From Bacteroidia bacterium (GTDB lineage: Bacteria > Bacteroidota > Bacteroidia > Chitinophagales > Saprospiraceae), in assembly GCA_030433135.1 (NCBI GenBank), contig JAUILF010000002.1, positions 1 through 56,109 of the forward strand: DNA of 56,109 nt. Reading direction: 5' to 3'. Numbering within the stretch: position 1 is the stretch's first letter; each line of letters opens with the position of its first letter. Under the pieces are notes generated by a model, which saw nothing but the letters and a program-made list of their open reading frames with translations, was not told the DNA's origin and made no database searches. A program made the translations under genes and the position numbers. This document shows, one piece after another, positions 35,466-43,867 of this stretch.

Positions 35466-35813
35466 TCATTCTAGCAAGTCATCGAGGATTTGCCTGGCAA
35501 ACGTATGAAACACGCTGGCTCTTTTGACCCATAAAATTACGAGAATAACCAACAGAGAAATAGCAGGAACCAGAAAGGTAAGAGCTGGTTTTGCAAAATA
35601 GTGTCCGGCCCAGTATCCTGATCCAACAAGGACTACTAGTACAAAACTAAATAGTCCGATACCAAAAAGGATCAGGCTTACTGCCGAAGACATGACTTTT
35701 GCCGCCTCTTTCACTACAACGTATTTGGCAATGGTGAATTTAGTGTCCAGGACTTTCTTACCTACCAGGAAGGCACCAATGGATTCCTCAGCTAGCCTAA
35801 TGATTTCTGTCAT
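35466..35813 (-). CDS. Holin-like (phage holin superfamily III type) membrane protein
   Basis: A 115-residue protein with two central membrane helices (about 43-66 and 74-95) flanked by an amphipathic N-terminus and a short charged C-terminus. The pattern fits the Phage_holin_3_6-type chromosomal proteins that commonly sit beside YtxH/stress genes. No prophage genes surround it, so a lysis role is unlikely. It starts 22 nt after the YtxH gene and is probably translated from the same mRNA. Function unknown. Confidence 0.75.
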   Translation of the reverse strand: MTEIIRLAEESIGAFLVGKKVLDTKFTIAKYVVVKEAAKVMSSAVSLILFGIGLFSFVLVVLVGSGYWAGHYFAKPALTFLVPAISLLVILVILWVKRASVFHTFARQILDDLLE

Positions 35814-35835
35814 AATTCTCTTTATTCGGTTTTAA

Positions 35836-36243
35836 TCAATTAGCTCCGTTCTGCTTTATATGCTGAGCGGTAGATTCAAGTTTCTTTACCAACTTTGATT
35901 TAAATTGGTCTAGCTCACCATTTATATAATCTTCAATTTCAGAATCTTTGATGGTGGTCTCACCCATATTTTTCAGATAAGAGTTTCCTTTATGACGAAG
36001 TTCTTCCATTAAGTTGGAAGCGTCTGACAGTAGGGAATTACTCTTTGTTTTCATTTGGTCCACGGTTTCGGACGCTTTTTCAAGGACCTCATTGCTTTTA
36101 CTCTTGAAGTGATCAGCCTGATCAGAAATGTCTTCTGCAATTTTAGATCTTGTTTCCCTGCCCCGGTCACTATTGGCAAAGTAGCCCAAAGCCAGTCCGG
36201 CTGCAGCTCCGAATAAAAATAAATCTCTTTTTTTAACTTTCAT
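35836..36243 (-). CDS. YtxH-domain protein (general stress type)
   Basis: A 135-residue protein. The N-terminus has a single membrane segment in a glycine-rich motif (FLFGAAAGLALGYFANSDRGRETRSKI), the mark of YtxH. The remainder is a long charged helix or coiled coil (about 40-130). Family members are membrane-tethered and linked to general stress responses; their mechanism is unknown. First gene of a two-gene unit, divergent from dps with 211 nt between starts. Confidence 0.85.
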   Translation of the reverse strand: MKVKKRDLFLFGAAAGLALGYFANSDRGRETRSKIAEDISDQADHFKSKSNEVLEKASETVDQMKTKSNSLLSDASNLMEELRHKGNSYLKNMGETTIKDSEIEDYINGELDQFKSKLVKKLESTAQHIKQNGAN

Positions 36244-36454
36244 TTTCGCTAATTTTTCTTATTGATTCAATCGATATACACCTTTATGACAAGTTACAGT
36301 GGTTTATTTGTTCGAAAGCTTTTCCATATTAATCTTCAAAGATGAAATCGGATATAACAATTTTACTTTGTCATTGGTTGCGGGAAACAATCAGGGAGGT
36401 GATAGTGTCCTATCTCTGAGAACCTGATTTTTGAAAAGAAAAATATTTGAATTA

Positions 36455-36949
36455 ATGAATTACCTGGGAATTGAAGAGAAAAAATTAAAGAATGTGGTGT
36501 CAGCACTAAATGCCCTTCTGGCAGATTATCACATTTACTATCAAAACTTAAGAAATTTCCACTGGAACATCGAAGGTGAAAACTTCTTCGATCTTCATAA
36601 TCGATTTGAGGATCTTTATAATGATGCCAAGGTGAAGATAGATGAGATTGCTGAACGTATTTTGACTCTGAGGCATCACCCCAAGGGATCCTTATCTGAG
36701 TATCTCAAGATCTCACACATCGAGGAATTTGATGTGGCAGTGTCAGACCGTGAAATGGTCAATGCGGTTTTAGATAACCATGCACAGCTAATCAAAAGAA
36801 TGAGGAAGACGCTTGAGGAAGCTGAACGGGTCAGTGATGAAGGAACTATAGATTTGATTGGAGGCTTTTTGGCCGATTTGGAAAAACAAAGCTGGATGCT
36901 GGATAGCTGGAGAAGTAGAAAATTCGCCACTGAGGCCAGTATTTATTGA
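36455..36949 (+). CDS. dps: Dps family ferritin-like DNA-protection protein
   Basis: Forms dodecamers that oxidise and store iron and shield DNA in stress. The ATG at 36455 (MNYLGIEEKKLKNVV) gives 164 aa; a TTG 24 nt upstream is less likely. The ferroxidase ligands are in place with standard spacing: His36 (NFHWN), His48, Asp63 and Glu67 (KIDEIAERI). The N-terminus is short and lacks the lysine-rich DNA-binding tail of E. coli Dps. It is monocistronic, with a terminator 38 nt downstream. Confidence 0.93.
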   Translation: MNYLGIEEKKLKNVVSALNALLADYHIYYQNLRNFHWNIEGENFFDLHNRFEDLYNDAKVKIDEIAERILTLRHHPKGSLSEYLKISHIEEFDVAVSDREMVNAVLDNHAQLIKRMRKTLEEAERVSDEGTIDLIGGFLADLEKQSWMLDSWRSRKFATEASIY

Positions 36950-36986
36950 TAAGTTGCCCCATAATCCATACTATTTAGAAAATTAT

Positions 36987-37015
36987 AACCGGTGCTTCCA
37001 GTGCCGGTTTTTTTA
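36987..37015 (+). terminator. Rho-independent terminator after dps
   Basis: Stem AACCGGTGC/GTGCCGGTT (9 bp with two G-T pairs, 36987-36995 with 37001-37009), 5-nt loop, then a T run. Confidence 0.8.
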
Positions 37016-37103
37016 CGCCTGGCAGTAAGATTCTGCACGTCTTTTTTATGGCTCATGGGAAGAATCCTGATCATTACTCAAGGACTGACTGTACGACCAA
37101 GCC

Positions 37104-37140
37104 TAAAAAAGAAGGTCGGCTATCTGATGATAGCCAACCT
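37104..37140 (-). terminator. Rho-independent terminator after csbD
   Basis: Stem AGGTCGGCTA/TAGCCAACCT with one mismatch, loop of about 8 nt, and a T-rich tract on the minus strand (plus-strand AAAAAAGA next to it). It lies about 40 nt past the CsbD gene stop. Confidence 0.7.
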
Positions 37141-37179
37141 TTCTGATGATAGTTTAAGAAGTTTATTTAGGATGCTTCC

Positions 37180-37371
37180 TTATATGCTGTCGATAAATTC
37201 TTTGATTTCCTGTTTTGATTTACCGGCTTTTTTCTGAATGACTCCAAGGAGTTCATCCTCTTTGCCTTCTTCATATGCAAGATCATCATCCGAAAGCTCT
37301 CCGTATTCTTGTTTGAGTTTTCCTTTGATAATGTTCCAGTTTCCTTGTAATTTATCTGATAATGCACTCAT
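37180..37371 (-). CDS. CsbD family stress protein
   Basis: A 63-residue hydrophilic protein: MSALSDKLQGNWNIIKGKLK, EYGELSDDDL and YEEGKEDELLGVIQKKAGKS match CsbD. Members are strongly induced by general stress (sigma-B in Bacillus), but the molecular role is unknown. It is predicted to be small, soluble and helical. It sits 44 nt downstream of a small unknown gene on the same strand. Confidence 0.93.
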   Translation of the reverse strand: MSALSDKLQGNWNIIKGKLKQEYGELSDDDLAYEEGKEDELLGVIQKKAGKSKQEIKEFIDSI

Positions 37372-37415
37372 TGCTTGTAAATTTTTAATGTTAAATAATA
37401 TTGCGACAGTGTACG

Positions 37416-37754
37416 CTATAGTGATTCCTGACTTTCTGATTCTTTCACCCGGGACAGGAAATCCAGTGCTTCATGGTTAGCTTTTGGGCCATAGGCAGAT
37501 ACAAAGTATCCTTTCTTTCCGTCAAGGGTTTTGATTCGGTAGTAGATCATGGAATCTCCCGGGTCAGTCATTCCCTCAAAGCGCTTTACTCCCATGATTT
37601 CGAGATTTTCAGGGCTGAAAGACTGATGGTCAACTTTCAAAACCTTGTCTTCGAAGATAAATTCCTTCTTGTAGCCAAGTTTCTTTCCTTTATTAATGGT
37701 GTATAGGAGTGTATCTTCGAAGTCTGATTTTGGAAGAGAAATATGTGTTTTCAT
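37416..37754 (-). CDS. Small cytoplasmic protein, function unknown
   Basis: The ATG at 37754 gives 112 residues (MKTHISLPKSDFEDTLLYTI); a start at 37778 is also possible. There is no signal peptide or membrane segment. The middle is strand-rich (FIFEDKVLKVDHQSF, SMIYYRIKTLDGKKGYFVSAYG) with a helix at the C-terminus. I do not recognise a family. It is upstream of csbD on the same strand and downstream of the ECF sigma gene (about 200 nt away). Confidence 0.75.
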   Translation of the reverse strand: MKTHISLPKSDFEDTLLYTINKGKKLGYKKEFIFEDKVLKVDHQSFSPENLEIMGVKRFEGMTDPGDSMIYYRIKTLDGKKGYFVSAYGPKANHEALDFLSRVKESESQESL

Positions 37755-37957
37755 GATATCTAAATTTATAGAAACCATTCTCCTGCCTATCTGAAAGGCG
37801 GGGTTGATTTTTCCCTGAGGAGAAATGGATTATGATCAGTGTACTTACCAGGTCTGATCAAATGGATGTTTCTTTAAGGACAACATATCATTGAGATATG
37901 TTTGCTAAAGAAATCAGAATAAAATCAAAAAAAGTATTGAGTGGTTCGCCAGGAGGG

Positions 37958-38476
37958 TTAAGCGGCGACGTGGAGGTTGGCTTCCTTGAGAAGCTTTTTC
38001 ATGCGGTTACGCACGAAATAAATGCGACTTTTGACAGTGCCGATAGGGATTTGTTGGATTTCACATATTTCCTGGTAACTGTAGCCTCTTTCATATAATT
38101 GGAAGGCTTCGACATTTACCTTGCTGATAGACTTCATGAATTTCGATAGGTCAGCCTTCTTCAGCTTTTCCAAACCCTCATTAATTGTGGTAGTTTGATT
38201 GAAGAATAGTCCTGAAGTGAAAGCTTGTTCATTTAGCAAAGCTCGTCTTCGAGACTTCCTGCGATATCGGTTGATAAACGTGTTGTACAAGATGGTGCTA
38301 AACCAGCTTTTGAATTTAGACCTGGCATGAAACGATTTCCGTTTTCGGTATGCCTTGATTGCGGCATCTTGCATCAGGTCCTTGGCATCAGAATCAGACT
38401 TAGTCAGTTTGTTGGCAAAACGGAGCAAATCATTTGAATTCTGTTCATAATACTTACTGAATGCTTTAGTTGTCAT
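37958..38476 (-). CDS. ECF-type RNA polymerase sigma factor
   Basis: Alternative sigma factor of the extracytoplasmic-function group. The start at 38476 (MTTKAFSKYYEQNSNDLLRFANKL) gives 172 aa. Region 2 spans about 5-80 (DAKDLMQDAAIKAYRKRKSF, FKSWFSTILYNTFINRYRRKSRRR). Region 4 has the helix-turn-helix SYQEICEIQQIPIGTVKSRIYFVRNRMKKLL (about 131-161). No anti-sigma gene lies next to it, which is unusual. An inverted repeat stands just before its start codon. Its targets may include the surrounding stress genes; that is inference. Confidence 0.92.
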   Translation of the reverse strand: MTTKAFSKYYEQNSNDLLRFANKLTKSDSDAKDLMQDAAIKAYRKRKSFHARSKFKSWFSTILYNTFINRYRRKSRRRALLNEQAFTSGLFFNQTTTINEGLEKLKKADLSKFMKSISKVNVEAFQLYERGYSYQEICEIQQIPIGTVKSRIYFVRNRMKKLLKEANLHVAA

Positions 38477-38484
38477 ATTGTTGC

Positions 38485-38503
38485 TTGGATTGTTTGAATC
38501 CAA
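38485..38503. promoter_or_regulatory. Inverted repeat in front of the ECF sigma gene
   Basis: Perfect 7-bp arms TTGGATT/AATCCAA with a 5-nt centre, ending 8 nt before the sigma start codon. It could be an operator for the neighbouring XRE protein, or an mRNA hairpin covering the ribosome-binding region. Confidence 0.6.
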
Positions 38504-38552
38504 TATAAGACAAAAAAGACATAAAAACAACAAAATGATGAAAAAAAGTAAA

Positions 38553-39074
38553 TTATTGGGTCTTTGCCAGGCTAGAAATAAGCTCTTTGTTGGTTTTTAG
38601 TAGATATTCTAACACAGAAAGTAGATTATGTGCACTTAATAGGGGTGGCTCTGTGTTTTTTACGGCAGTTTTTGCTTGTCTTATCTCCAAAAACGCTTTG
38701 TATCCCTGCAGCATTTTATCAATTTGTTGATTTTTCCTAACAAATTCTTGAATTGCTTCTTCGTTTTTTAGAGAAATTTGCGTTTCTCCATCAATCTGGA
38801 GTGGCGTGTTGGCATCTGAACTGGACTGTAAGAACGCTTTGCGTGACTTAATTAATACTTCCTCATCACTCAAATCCTGGCTCAACAGATCGTCGACACT
38901 GACTCTAAAATATTCGGCGAAAGAAAGCAAAATGGATAAACGCGGTTCGGAGTTGCCCCTTTCATAGGATGCTATTTTGTTTCTGGTTATGTCTAGTACA
39001 ACTGCTAGCTCTCCCTGGCTTAATTCCTTCTTTCTTCTGAGTGTTTTGATGTTTGGTGCTAGAAAATTCTTCAT
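38553..39074 (-). CDS. XRE-family transcriptional regulator (copy A)
   Basis: A 173-residue protein with an N-terminal Xre/Cro-type helix-turn-helix (about 8-62: LRRKKELSQGELAVVLDITRNKIASYERGNSEPRLSILL). A hinge follows (VDDLLSQDLS), then a helical C-terminal part ending LLSVLEYLLKTNKELISSL. It lies 77 nt upstream of the ECF sigma start on the same strand and may share or control its transcription. It resembles the divergent regulator at 39358 in layout, including the C-terminal leucine-rich helix, so they look like paralogues. Confidence 0.9.
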   Translation of the reverse strand: MKNFLAPNIKTLRRKKELSQGELAVVLDITRNKIASYERGNSEPRLSILLSFAEYFRVSVDDLLSQDLSDEEVLIKSRKAFLQSSSDANTPLQIDGETQISLKNEEAIQEFVRKNQQIDKMLQGYKAFLEIRQAKTAVKNTEPPLLSAHNLLSVLEYLLKTNKELISSLAKTQ

Positions 39075-39357
39075 ACGCTGCTCATCTGTTCACCTAAATG
39101 ACATTTTCATTTCATTCATAGTTCAAACTGACACATTGTCCATCCAAACTCTGAATCAAGATCACGATGCTTAATATAAGAGAAATATTTAATACGAACT
39201 TCTGTTGTGGTCTGAAGCATTGGGCTAGTCGGGGTTCGAAAGGCCACGAATGGACTTCCATAGGTAAATGATCAGTCAAACATATAAGACTTGTGAAGAT
39301 ATTTGCGTTAGATCATGGTATTATTGATAGTTAACATAAGAATTGGACCTGAGAGAA

Positions 39358-39867
39358 ATGACCTTGTTACCATCTAACCTCAAATTGTTGCGTCGTATGC
39401 ATGGCCTTACCCAGGGTGAATTGGCCCGGCTAATCGGCAAGAGTAACAAGGCAGTGAGGGATTATGAGTCCGGTTTTAGTGAGCCAAAGAGCGCTATCTT
39501 ACTCAAGTTGTCGGAAATATTAAAAGTGTCCATTCACGAACTGCTTTCAAAGGATTTTAACAACCACCCGATTATTTTACTGGAGCTGGCAGACAATGAG
39601 AGCGGAATCGTGCTGGATCCAGTCGATGTTGAATCATTCCTGGAGGCTACAAACCTGGGTCAGAAAATACAGGATGGCCTGACGGCTTTTGATGATTTTA
39701 ATAATGAACTGGATATTACTCACTTTGAAGTCAATGAGACAGGCCAGCAGTTGCTTTTGATTTTGCAAGAACTACTTTCTGCCAATTGGAGCCTGATAGA
39801 CGAAATGACCAATATCTCATTCAAGAAGAAAGACCCCGGAGTATCATTGATAAATACACCCAAATGA
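39358..39867 (+). CDS. XRE-family transcriptional regulator (copy B)
   Basis: The ATG at 39358 (MTLLPSNLKLLRRM) gives 169 residues. Helix-turn-helix at about 8-62 (GLTQGELARLIGKSNKAVRDYESGFSEP), then VSIHELLSKDF, matching the hinge of copy A. The C-terminus has LLLILQELLSANWSLIDEM, again like copy A. It is divergent from copy A with 283 nt between starts, an arrangement suiting mutual or auto-regulation. It has no downstream gene on its strand within 1.4 kb. Confidence 0.9.
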   Translation: MTLLPSNLKLLRRMHGLTQGELARLIGKSNKAVRDYESGFSEPKSAILLKLSEILKVSIHELLSKDFNNHPIILLELADNESGIVLDPVDVESFLEATNLGQKIQDGLTAFDDFNNELDITHFEVNETGQQLLLILQELLSANWSLIDEMTNISFKKKDPGVSLINTPK

Positions 39868-40105
39868 CATCTCGAGTCTGAATCCGGTAAGCACCCGGCG
39901 ATCAGCCGTCTGTAGTGGGTAAAGATAATTCCGGTTTCGAGAATGACCTTTCTGCTAATCTTTCCATTACAGGACCAGAGCACATCTCATAATAATTATA
40001 GGGGATCAGATATTGTTAAAGAAAATGTAGCCTTATCTATTTGGAAACGGTGTATAGCAAGTATGGGAGTTCAAACTATGATGATTTTGGTTCGTCAACC
40101 CATTC

Positions 40106-41017
40106 TCACTCATTATGACCAGGTTGAGGTGTGATCTCTTGCATTGCATCACTTAGCGTTGCACCTCCTTTGATCCCGAAATCCAGAGTTCGAATAGGGA
40201 AAGGTATGGTGATATCATGTTCATCAAAGGCTTCTCTGATGGCCATGATCGCCTCACTTTGGACCTTGAAGTAGTTCAACTGATCCACTTGCTCAATCCA
40301 GAACCATACCACGAAGTTAATGGAGCTATCTCCAAAACTGGTGTAGAAGAAGTCGATTGACCCTTCCTCCAAATGTGGTATTCCATCCAAGGCTTGCAGG
40401 GTTACTTTTTTGACGTGTCTCAGGTTTTCGGCATAAGATATTCCACATTCCAGTTCAACCCGACGTTTACCCCTGGTACTGTAATTGACAATTGGGTTTT
40501 CCAGCACAAGTCGATTAGGTATAGATATAACCTGCCCTGATGGTTCCCACATCACGGTGGATTTCAAGTTCACATTCTTTATAATGCCAATGTGGTCATT
40601 TGTCTTTACGAGGTCACCGATATTATACCTTTCCCGGATTGAGAGAATGATGCCACCGAATGCATTGGCCAACGGCCATTGTAGCGCCAGACCCACGGCC
40701 AGGCCCAGAACGCCTGCGGTGGCTAGTAAAGAAGTAAGTAATTGGTGTAAGTTTAATATCCCCAGGATGAGGAAAAGTACACCAGTCATGAGGAAAAATG
40801 AAATGACGCGACTGAGAATGTGCGCCATGGTGGAACTCGAAAGTTGCTTTTGCATTAATTTCTCCATTCTGTGACTTACCCACCTGATGGAGAAATATCC
40901 AAGAATGGCCACTATGATACATAAGGCAATGTTGGGCAGCAGCAGAATGATCCTGTCGATTACTCCCAAGAGCTTGTTTATCAATTGCTGCCAGGAATCA
41001 AGAAAATGCTCTCTCAT
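40106..41017 (-). CDS. MscS-type mechanosensitive ion channel (copy 1)
   Basis: Inner-membrane channel that opens under membrane tension to release solutes. It has 303 aa: three membrane segments (about 20-45, 70-88, 92-118), with the pore helix region LLATAGVLGLAVGLALQWPLANAFGG, then the conserved cytosolic start IGDLVKTNDHIGIIKNVN and IPNRLVLENPIVNYS. The C-terminal alpha/beta domain follows (VELECGISYAENL to TIPFPIRTLDF). The length is close to E. coli MscS (286). Monocistronic, convergent with copy B of the XRE gene across a 238-nt gap. Confidence 0.95.
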   Translation of the reverse strand: MREHFLDSWQQLINKLLGVIDRIILLLPNIALCIIVAILGYFSIRWVSHRMEKLMQKQLSSSTMAHILSRVISFFLMTGVLFLILGILNLHQLLTSLLATAGVLGLAVGLALQWPLANAFGGIILSIRERYNIGDLVKTNDHIGIIKNVNLKSTVMWEPSGQVISIPNRLVLENPIVNYSTRGKRRVELECGISYAENLRHVKKVTLQALDGIPHLEEGSIDFFYTSFGDSSINFVVWFWIEQVDQLNYFKVQSEAIMAIREAFDEHDITIPFPIRTLDFGIKGGATLSDAMQEITPQPGHNE

Positions 41018-41359
41018 ATATTAGATTGATGAACTAGCGGTGAGACAGTACCAAACGGGAATATGTTCTCCCGTAGTTAAACCAGGTTAGGTAGTGGAGT
41101 TTCGTCGTGAGAGCTAAGATGCCTGTCCGACTAGCCAGGCGGGCAACAAAGACGGGCCTGTCTGGCGGGGCAGGCAAGACGATCCAGGGACTTTTTGCCA
41201 GGAGCCTGAGAAATGACATCAACTTCCGGTCTACATATATAATATACAATTGGATGGACCTCTCTCTATGATTTGTCCTGCGTAGAGGTCAAACTATTGG
41301 GAGGTATCTGATGTCTCATAAGCAACTTTGCAAAAACAACAGAATTTATTTAGTTAAAA
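41018..41359. other. 342-nt intergenic region with GC-rich REP-like repeat
   Basis: Between the start of mscS copy 1 and the start of the coiled-coil lipoprotein gene, so both promoters lie here. Two GC-rich, imperfectly palindromic units with GCCTG...CAGGC arms stand at 41121-41144 and 41156-41175, much richer in GC than their surroundings. No credible coding ORF. Confidence 0.6.
41121..41175. repeat. Two tandem REP-like palindromic units
   Basis: Units of about 20-24 bp each with arms GCCTG/CAGGC (41121-41140 and 41156-41175), separated by about 15 bp. GC content is high against AT-rich flanks. They look like a dispersed intergenic element; copy number elsewhere cannot be seen here. Confidence 0.6.
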
Positions 41360-41776
41360 ATGAAGATTATGAAAAGGTTGAAAATAATTGGATTATTAAG
41401 TACTATGATTTTTTTCGCAGTAGCCTGTGTAAATAATACCGAGCGTTCGGATACGGTCACAGACGATATTGCTCAAACAGCGGAGAATGCCGGAGATGCT
41501 ATTGAAAAGGAGATGTCTGAGCTAAAAATCAAACTTCAAGAGGCGAAAGAAGATATAGATGCCAAAATAAATGAAATTGATGGAGATATGAGGGATGCCA
41601 CGGCAGAAGCACAAGCTGATTTACGTGATGAGAAAGCGGATCTTCAGGCCTGGAGTAATGAAATTGGCTTGAAGTTGCAGCAGATGGAGTCCGCTGTGGC
41701 TGATAATTGGGAATCCTTTAAGAGTGATGTGGAAGACTTTTTTGATGATCTTGACCAGGAATTAAAGGAAAGCTAA
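41360..41776 (+). CDS. Coiled-coil lipoprotein, function unknown
   Basis: A 138-residue protein. The signal peptide has a lipobox FFAVAC, with Cys at about residue 23 (a second start, M4, would also work). The mature part is acidic and helical, about 30-135, with heptad-like spacing (ELKIKLQEAKEDIDAKINEI and LRDEKADLQAWSNEIGLKLQQ), similar to apolipoprotein- or LEA-like stress proteins. It likely sits on an outer or inner leaflet as an extended helix. A terminator follows directly, so it is monocistronic. Confidence 0.85.
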   Translation: MKIMKRLKIIGLLSTMIFFAVACVNNTERSDTVTDDIAQTAENAGDAIEKEMSELKIKLQEAKEDIDAKINEIDGDMRDATAEAQADLRDEKADLQAWSNEIGLKLQQMESAVADNWESFKSDVEDFFDDLDQELKES

Positions 41777-41801
41777 TTTCCAACTTATTGAAAGGATTAG
41801 G

Positions 41802-41836
41802 GAGCAGGGGTGACCTCTTGCTCTCTTTTGTTTTTT
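41802..41836 (+). terminator. Rho-independent terminator after the coiled-coil lipoprotein gene
   Basis: Stem of about 9 bp GAGCAGGGG/CTCTTGCTC type with two G-T pairs (41802-41810 with 41815-41823), then a T-rich run ending TTTTTT. Confidence 0.7.
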
Positions 41837-41980
41837 GAGATTGAACGATTGGTTCAGGGATACTCCTTTTATTGCTTTCTCATCTCGATTTCGAACATTT
41901 TCGGTTCTCTCACCTGTCTCATAGATAGTATAGAGATATATAAAGTATATAGATCTTAATTAGATAACCTATAGCATTTT

Positions 41981-43054
41981 ATGATTATTTCAAAAAGAGA
42001 ATTTGAAGACCTTGCTCTTCTCCAGGAGGAGCCTAGCTTAAGTATGTTTATTCCAACTTTTCGTGCGGACAAGAACGAGACCAGCAAGTTAAAGTGGAAA
42101 AATTTGTGCAAGAATGCTGCCAATGAACTTGAGAAAAGCGGATATGGTCGAAAGCTCATAGATACTTTGATCGGACCGGCAAAAGAGAAACTGGAGCAGC
42201 CACGTTTTTGGAATGAATTATCAGACGGTTACTGTTATTTCGCCAGTCGAAGAAATCATTTTGCGTATGCCTTGCCTGTCCATTTTGAATCGGCCTACTT
42301 CATTTCTGATCGATTTTTGATAAGTCCCTTACTCAGTTATTTTTCAGAACGACAGCGTTTCTTCTTATTACTACTGAGTAAACAGGAAGTAAGATTCTAC
42401 GAGGGTAATAAACATAGTATAACCCCGGTGAAAATTGACGATCTCGTCCCTCAAGATTCAAAAATGAGTAGTGAACCCGCATCCCTGCAGTATCATACCG
42501 CCGGGGGGCAGGCTATTTTCCATGGCGAAAATAGTGGTGATGAGGAACGTATAGCTCTTGAGAAGTATTTTCGGGATGTAGACCAGGGGCTGTTAAAAAT
42601 GCTTCATGACGAACAGGTTCCCATGGTTCTTGCGGGAGTGGAACATCTAATTCCGGTATTTCGGGATATTTCCGGTTACAATCATATAGAAGATGATTTT
42701 ATCAGGGGAAATGTGATGGAAGATGATCCAGTGCTACTACATGAAAAAGCCTGGGAGATTATTCAGAGGCAGAACCGAAAGGAAAAAAAGATACATCCGG
42801 TCAGTTTCGATGAACTAATGAAAAGGGAAAAGGCCTCTGCCGATCTTGATGCTATTTCCAATTATGCGCAGGAGGGCAGAGTGGAAACACTGTATTTTCA
42901 CGAGAATTTCTATAAGGATCAGGATCCTGATAATATCTGGAAAATACATACCTGCCTGATCGATGCATGGAATAATGGTTCTGAAATTCAAATTGATGCC
43001 GGAGAATTGATGCCAAAAAATTCAGCTCCGCTCAATGCACTGTTGAGATATTAA
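41981..43054 (+). CDS. baeRF-type (bacterial eRF1-related) protein
   Basis: A 357-residue soluble protein. The opening (FEDLALLQEEPSLSMFIPTFRADKNETSKLKWKNLCKNA) and the FLISPLLSYFSERQRFFLLLLSKQEVRFYEG segment match the bacterial archaeo-eukaryotic release factor (baeRF) families, which share folds with eRF1 and L7Ae-type domains. It has three parts: about 1-125, 130-260 (containing the loop YHTAGGQAIFHGENSGDEE) and 265-357. The family has been proposed to act at ribosomes or on ribosome-associated RNA; function is untested. It starts 18 nt before the next gene and probably shares its transcript. Confidence 0.75.
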   Translation: MIISKREFEDLALLQEEPSLSMFIPTFRADKNETSKLKWKNLCKNAANELEKSGYGRKLIDTLIGPAKEKLEQPRFWNELSDGYCYFASRRNHFAYALPVHFESAYFISDRFLISPLLSYFSERQRFFLLLLSKQEVRFYEGNKHSITPVKIDDLVPQDSKMSSEPASLQYHTAGGQAIFHGENSGDEERIALEKYFRDVDQGLLKMLHDEQVPMVLAGVEHLIPVFRDISGYNHIEDDFIRGNVMEDDPVLLHEKAWEIIQRQNRKEKKIHPVSFDELMKREKASADLDAISNYAQEGRVETLYFHENFYKDQDPDNIWKIHTCLIDAWNNGSEIQIDAGELMPKNSAPLNALLRY

Positions 43055-43072
43055 TTAAAAAAACCAAATTCA

Positions 43073-43789
43073 ATGAAATACATATTGATAATCATCATGG
43101 CCTTGATGGCCGCAACACCAAATTTTAGTCAGACTTTCAAAATCAGTGATGGACATGTGAAATATGATAAGCATATGCGACCAGCCGTCAAGTTGCACGT
43201 TCAGGTTCCGGAAGACGAGGTAAAAGACTACTTGAATGATTACGTGAAAGATAAATTTGATTCCAACCTGAAAGGTTACGGATTATTGGTCAATAAAGAT
43301 GAAGTCAAAACTGAATACCAGTCGATGCCACTGTTGGCAGATAGGGCAGTAAGACTTATCGGAGTCTTTGAGGAAAGGGGAAAGTACACAAATCTGTATC
43401 TGATAGGACAGTGGGAAAACGAGGAGTACATTACGAAGAAGTCAGACCGGAGTACATATGCAAATGTGAAACAAACCGGAAGAGATTTTATAAAATACTT
43501 TCTCCCAGATTACTTGTCTGAACGTGCAAGTGAATCTCAGGAAGCATTGGAGGACGTGGTTAGTGAATTGGAAGACTTGCAGGAAACGCTGGCTTCTGAC
43601 AAGGAGGATCTGGTTAAACTTGAAGAAGAGATGGAGGAACTGGAGGAAGAAATTGAAAAGAACACGGTAGCTCTGAAGGACCTTCGTAAGGGCCTGGAAG
43701 AAAAGAGAAAGATTGCTGAGTCTGACAAGGAAAAGTTGAATCAGACACGGGAGGCACTGGCTATAGATGAAGGAAAGGAGTCCGGTTGA
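43073..43789 (+). CDS. Secreted protein with C-terminal coiled coil, function unknown
   Basis: A 238-residue protein. Signal peptide about 1-20 (ATPNFSQ). Residues 21-145 are mixed alpha/beta (FKISDGHVKYDKHMRPAVKLHV; YTNLYLIGQWENEEYI). Residues 150-235 form a long acidic coiled coil (EEMEELEEEIEKNTVALKDL). I recognise no family. It is 18 nt after the baeRF-like gene and ends 78 nt before the second MscS gene, so the three may be one operon. Confidence 0.8.
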   Translation: MKYILIIIMALMAATPNFSQTFKISDGHVKYDKHMRPAVKLHVQVPEDEVKDYLNDYVKDKFDSNLKGYGLLVNKDEVKTEYQSMPLLADRAVRLIGVFEERGKYTNLYLIGQWENEEYITKKSDRSTYANVKQTGRDFIKYFLPDYLSERASESQEALEDVVSELEDLQETLASDKEDLVKLEEEMEELEEEIEKNTVALKDLRKGLEEKRKIAESDKEKLNQTREALAIDEGKESG

Positions 43790-43867
43790 AAATAATCGAA
43801 TATCGATGAAATACTGGACTAATTGTTAGATGTTATCTTTAGGTCTAACCTAAAAATTTATCTAGCA

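Noticed and set aside
35466..35813. Prophage lysis gene
   Set aside because: The holin-like protein is not accompanied by any endolysin, structural or integrase gene; it sits with a stress-type YtxH gene instead.
41034..41249. 71-residue minus-strand ORF
   Set aside because: It reads through the GC-rich REP-like palindromes and has no protein-like pattern; probably non-coding.
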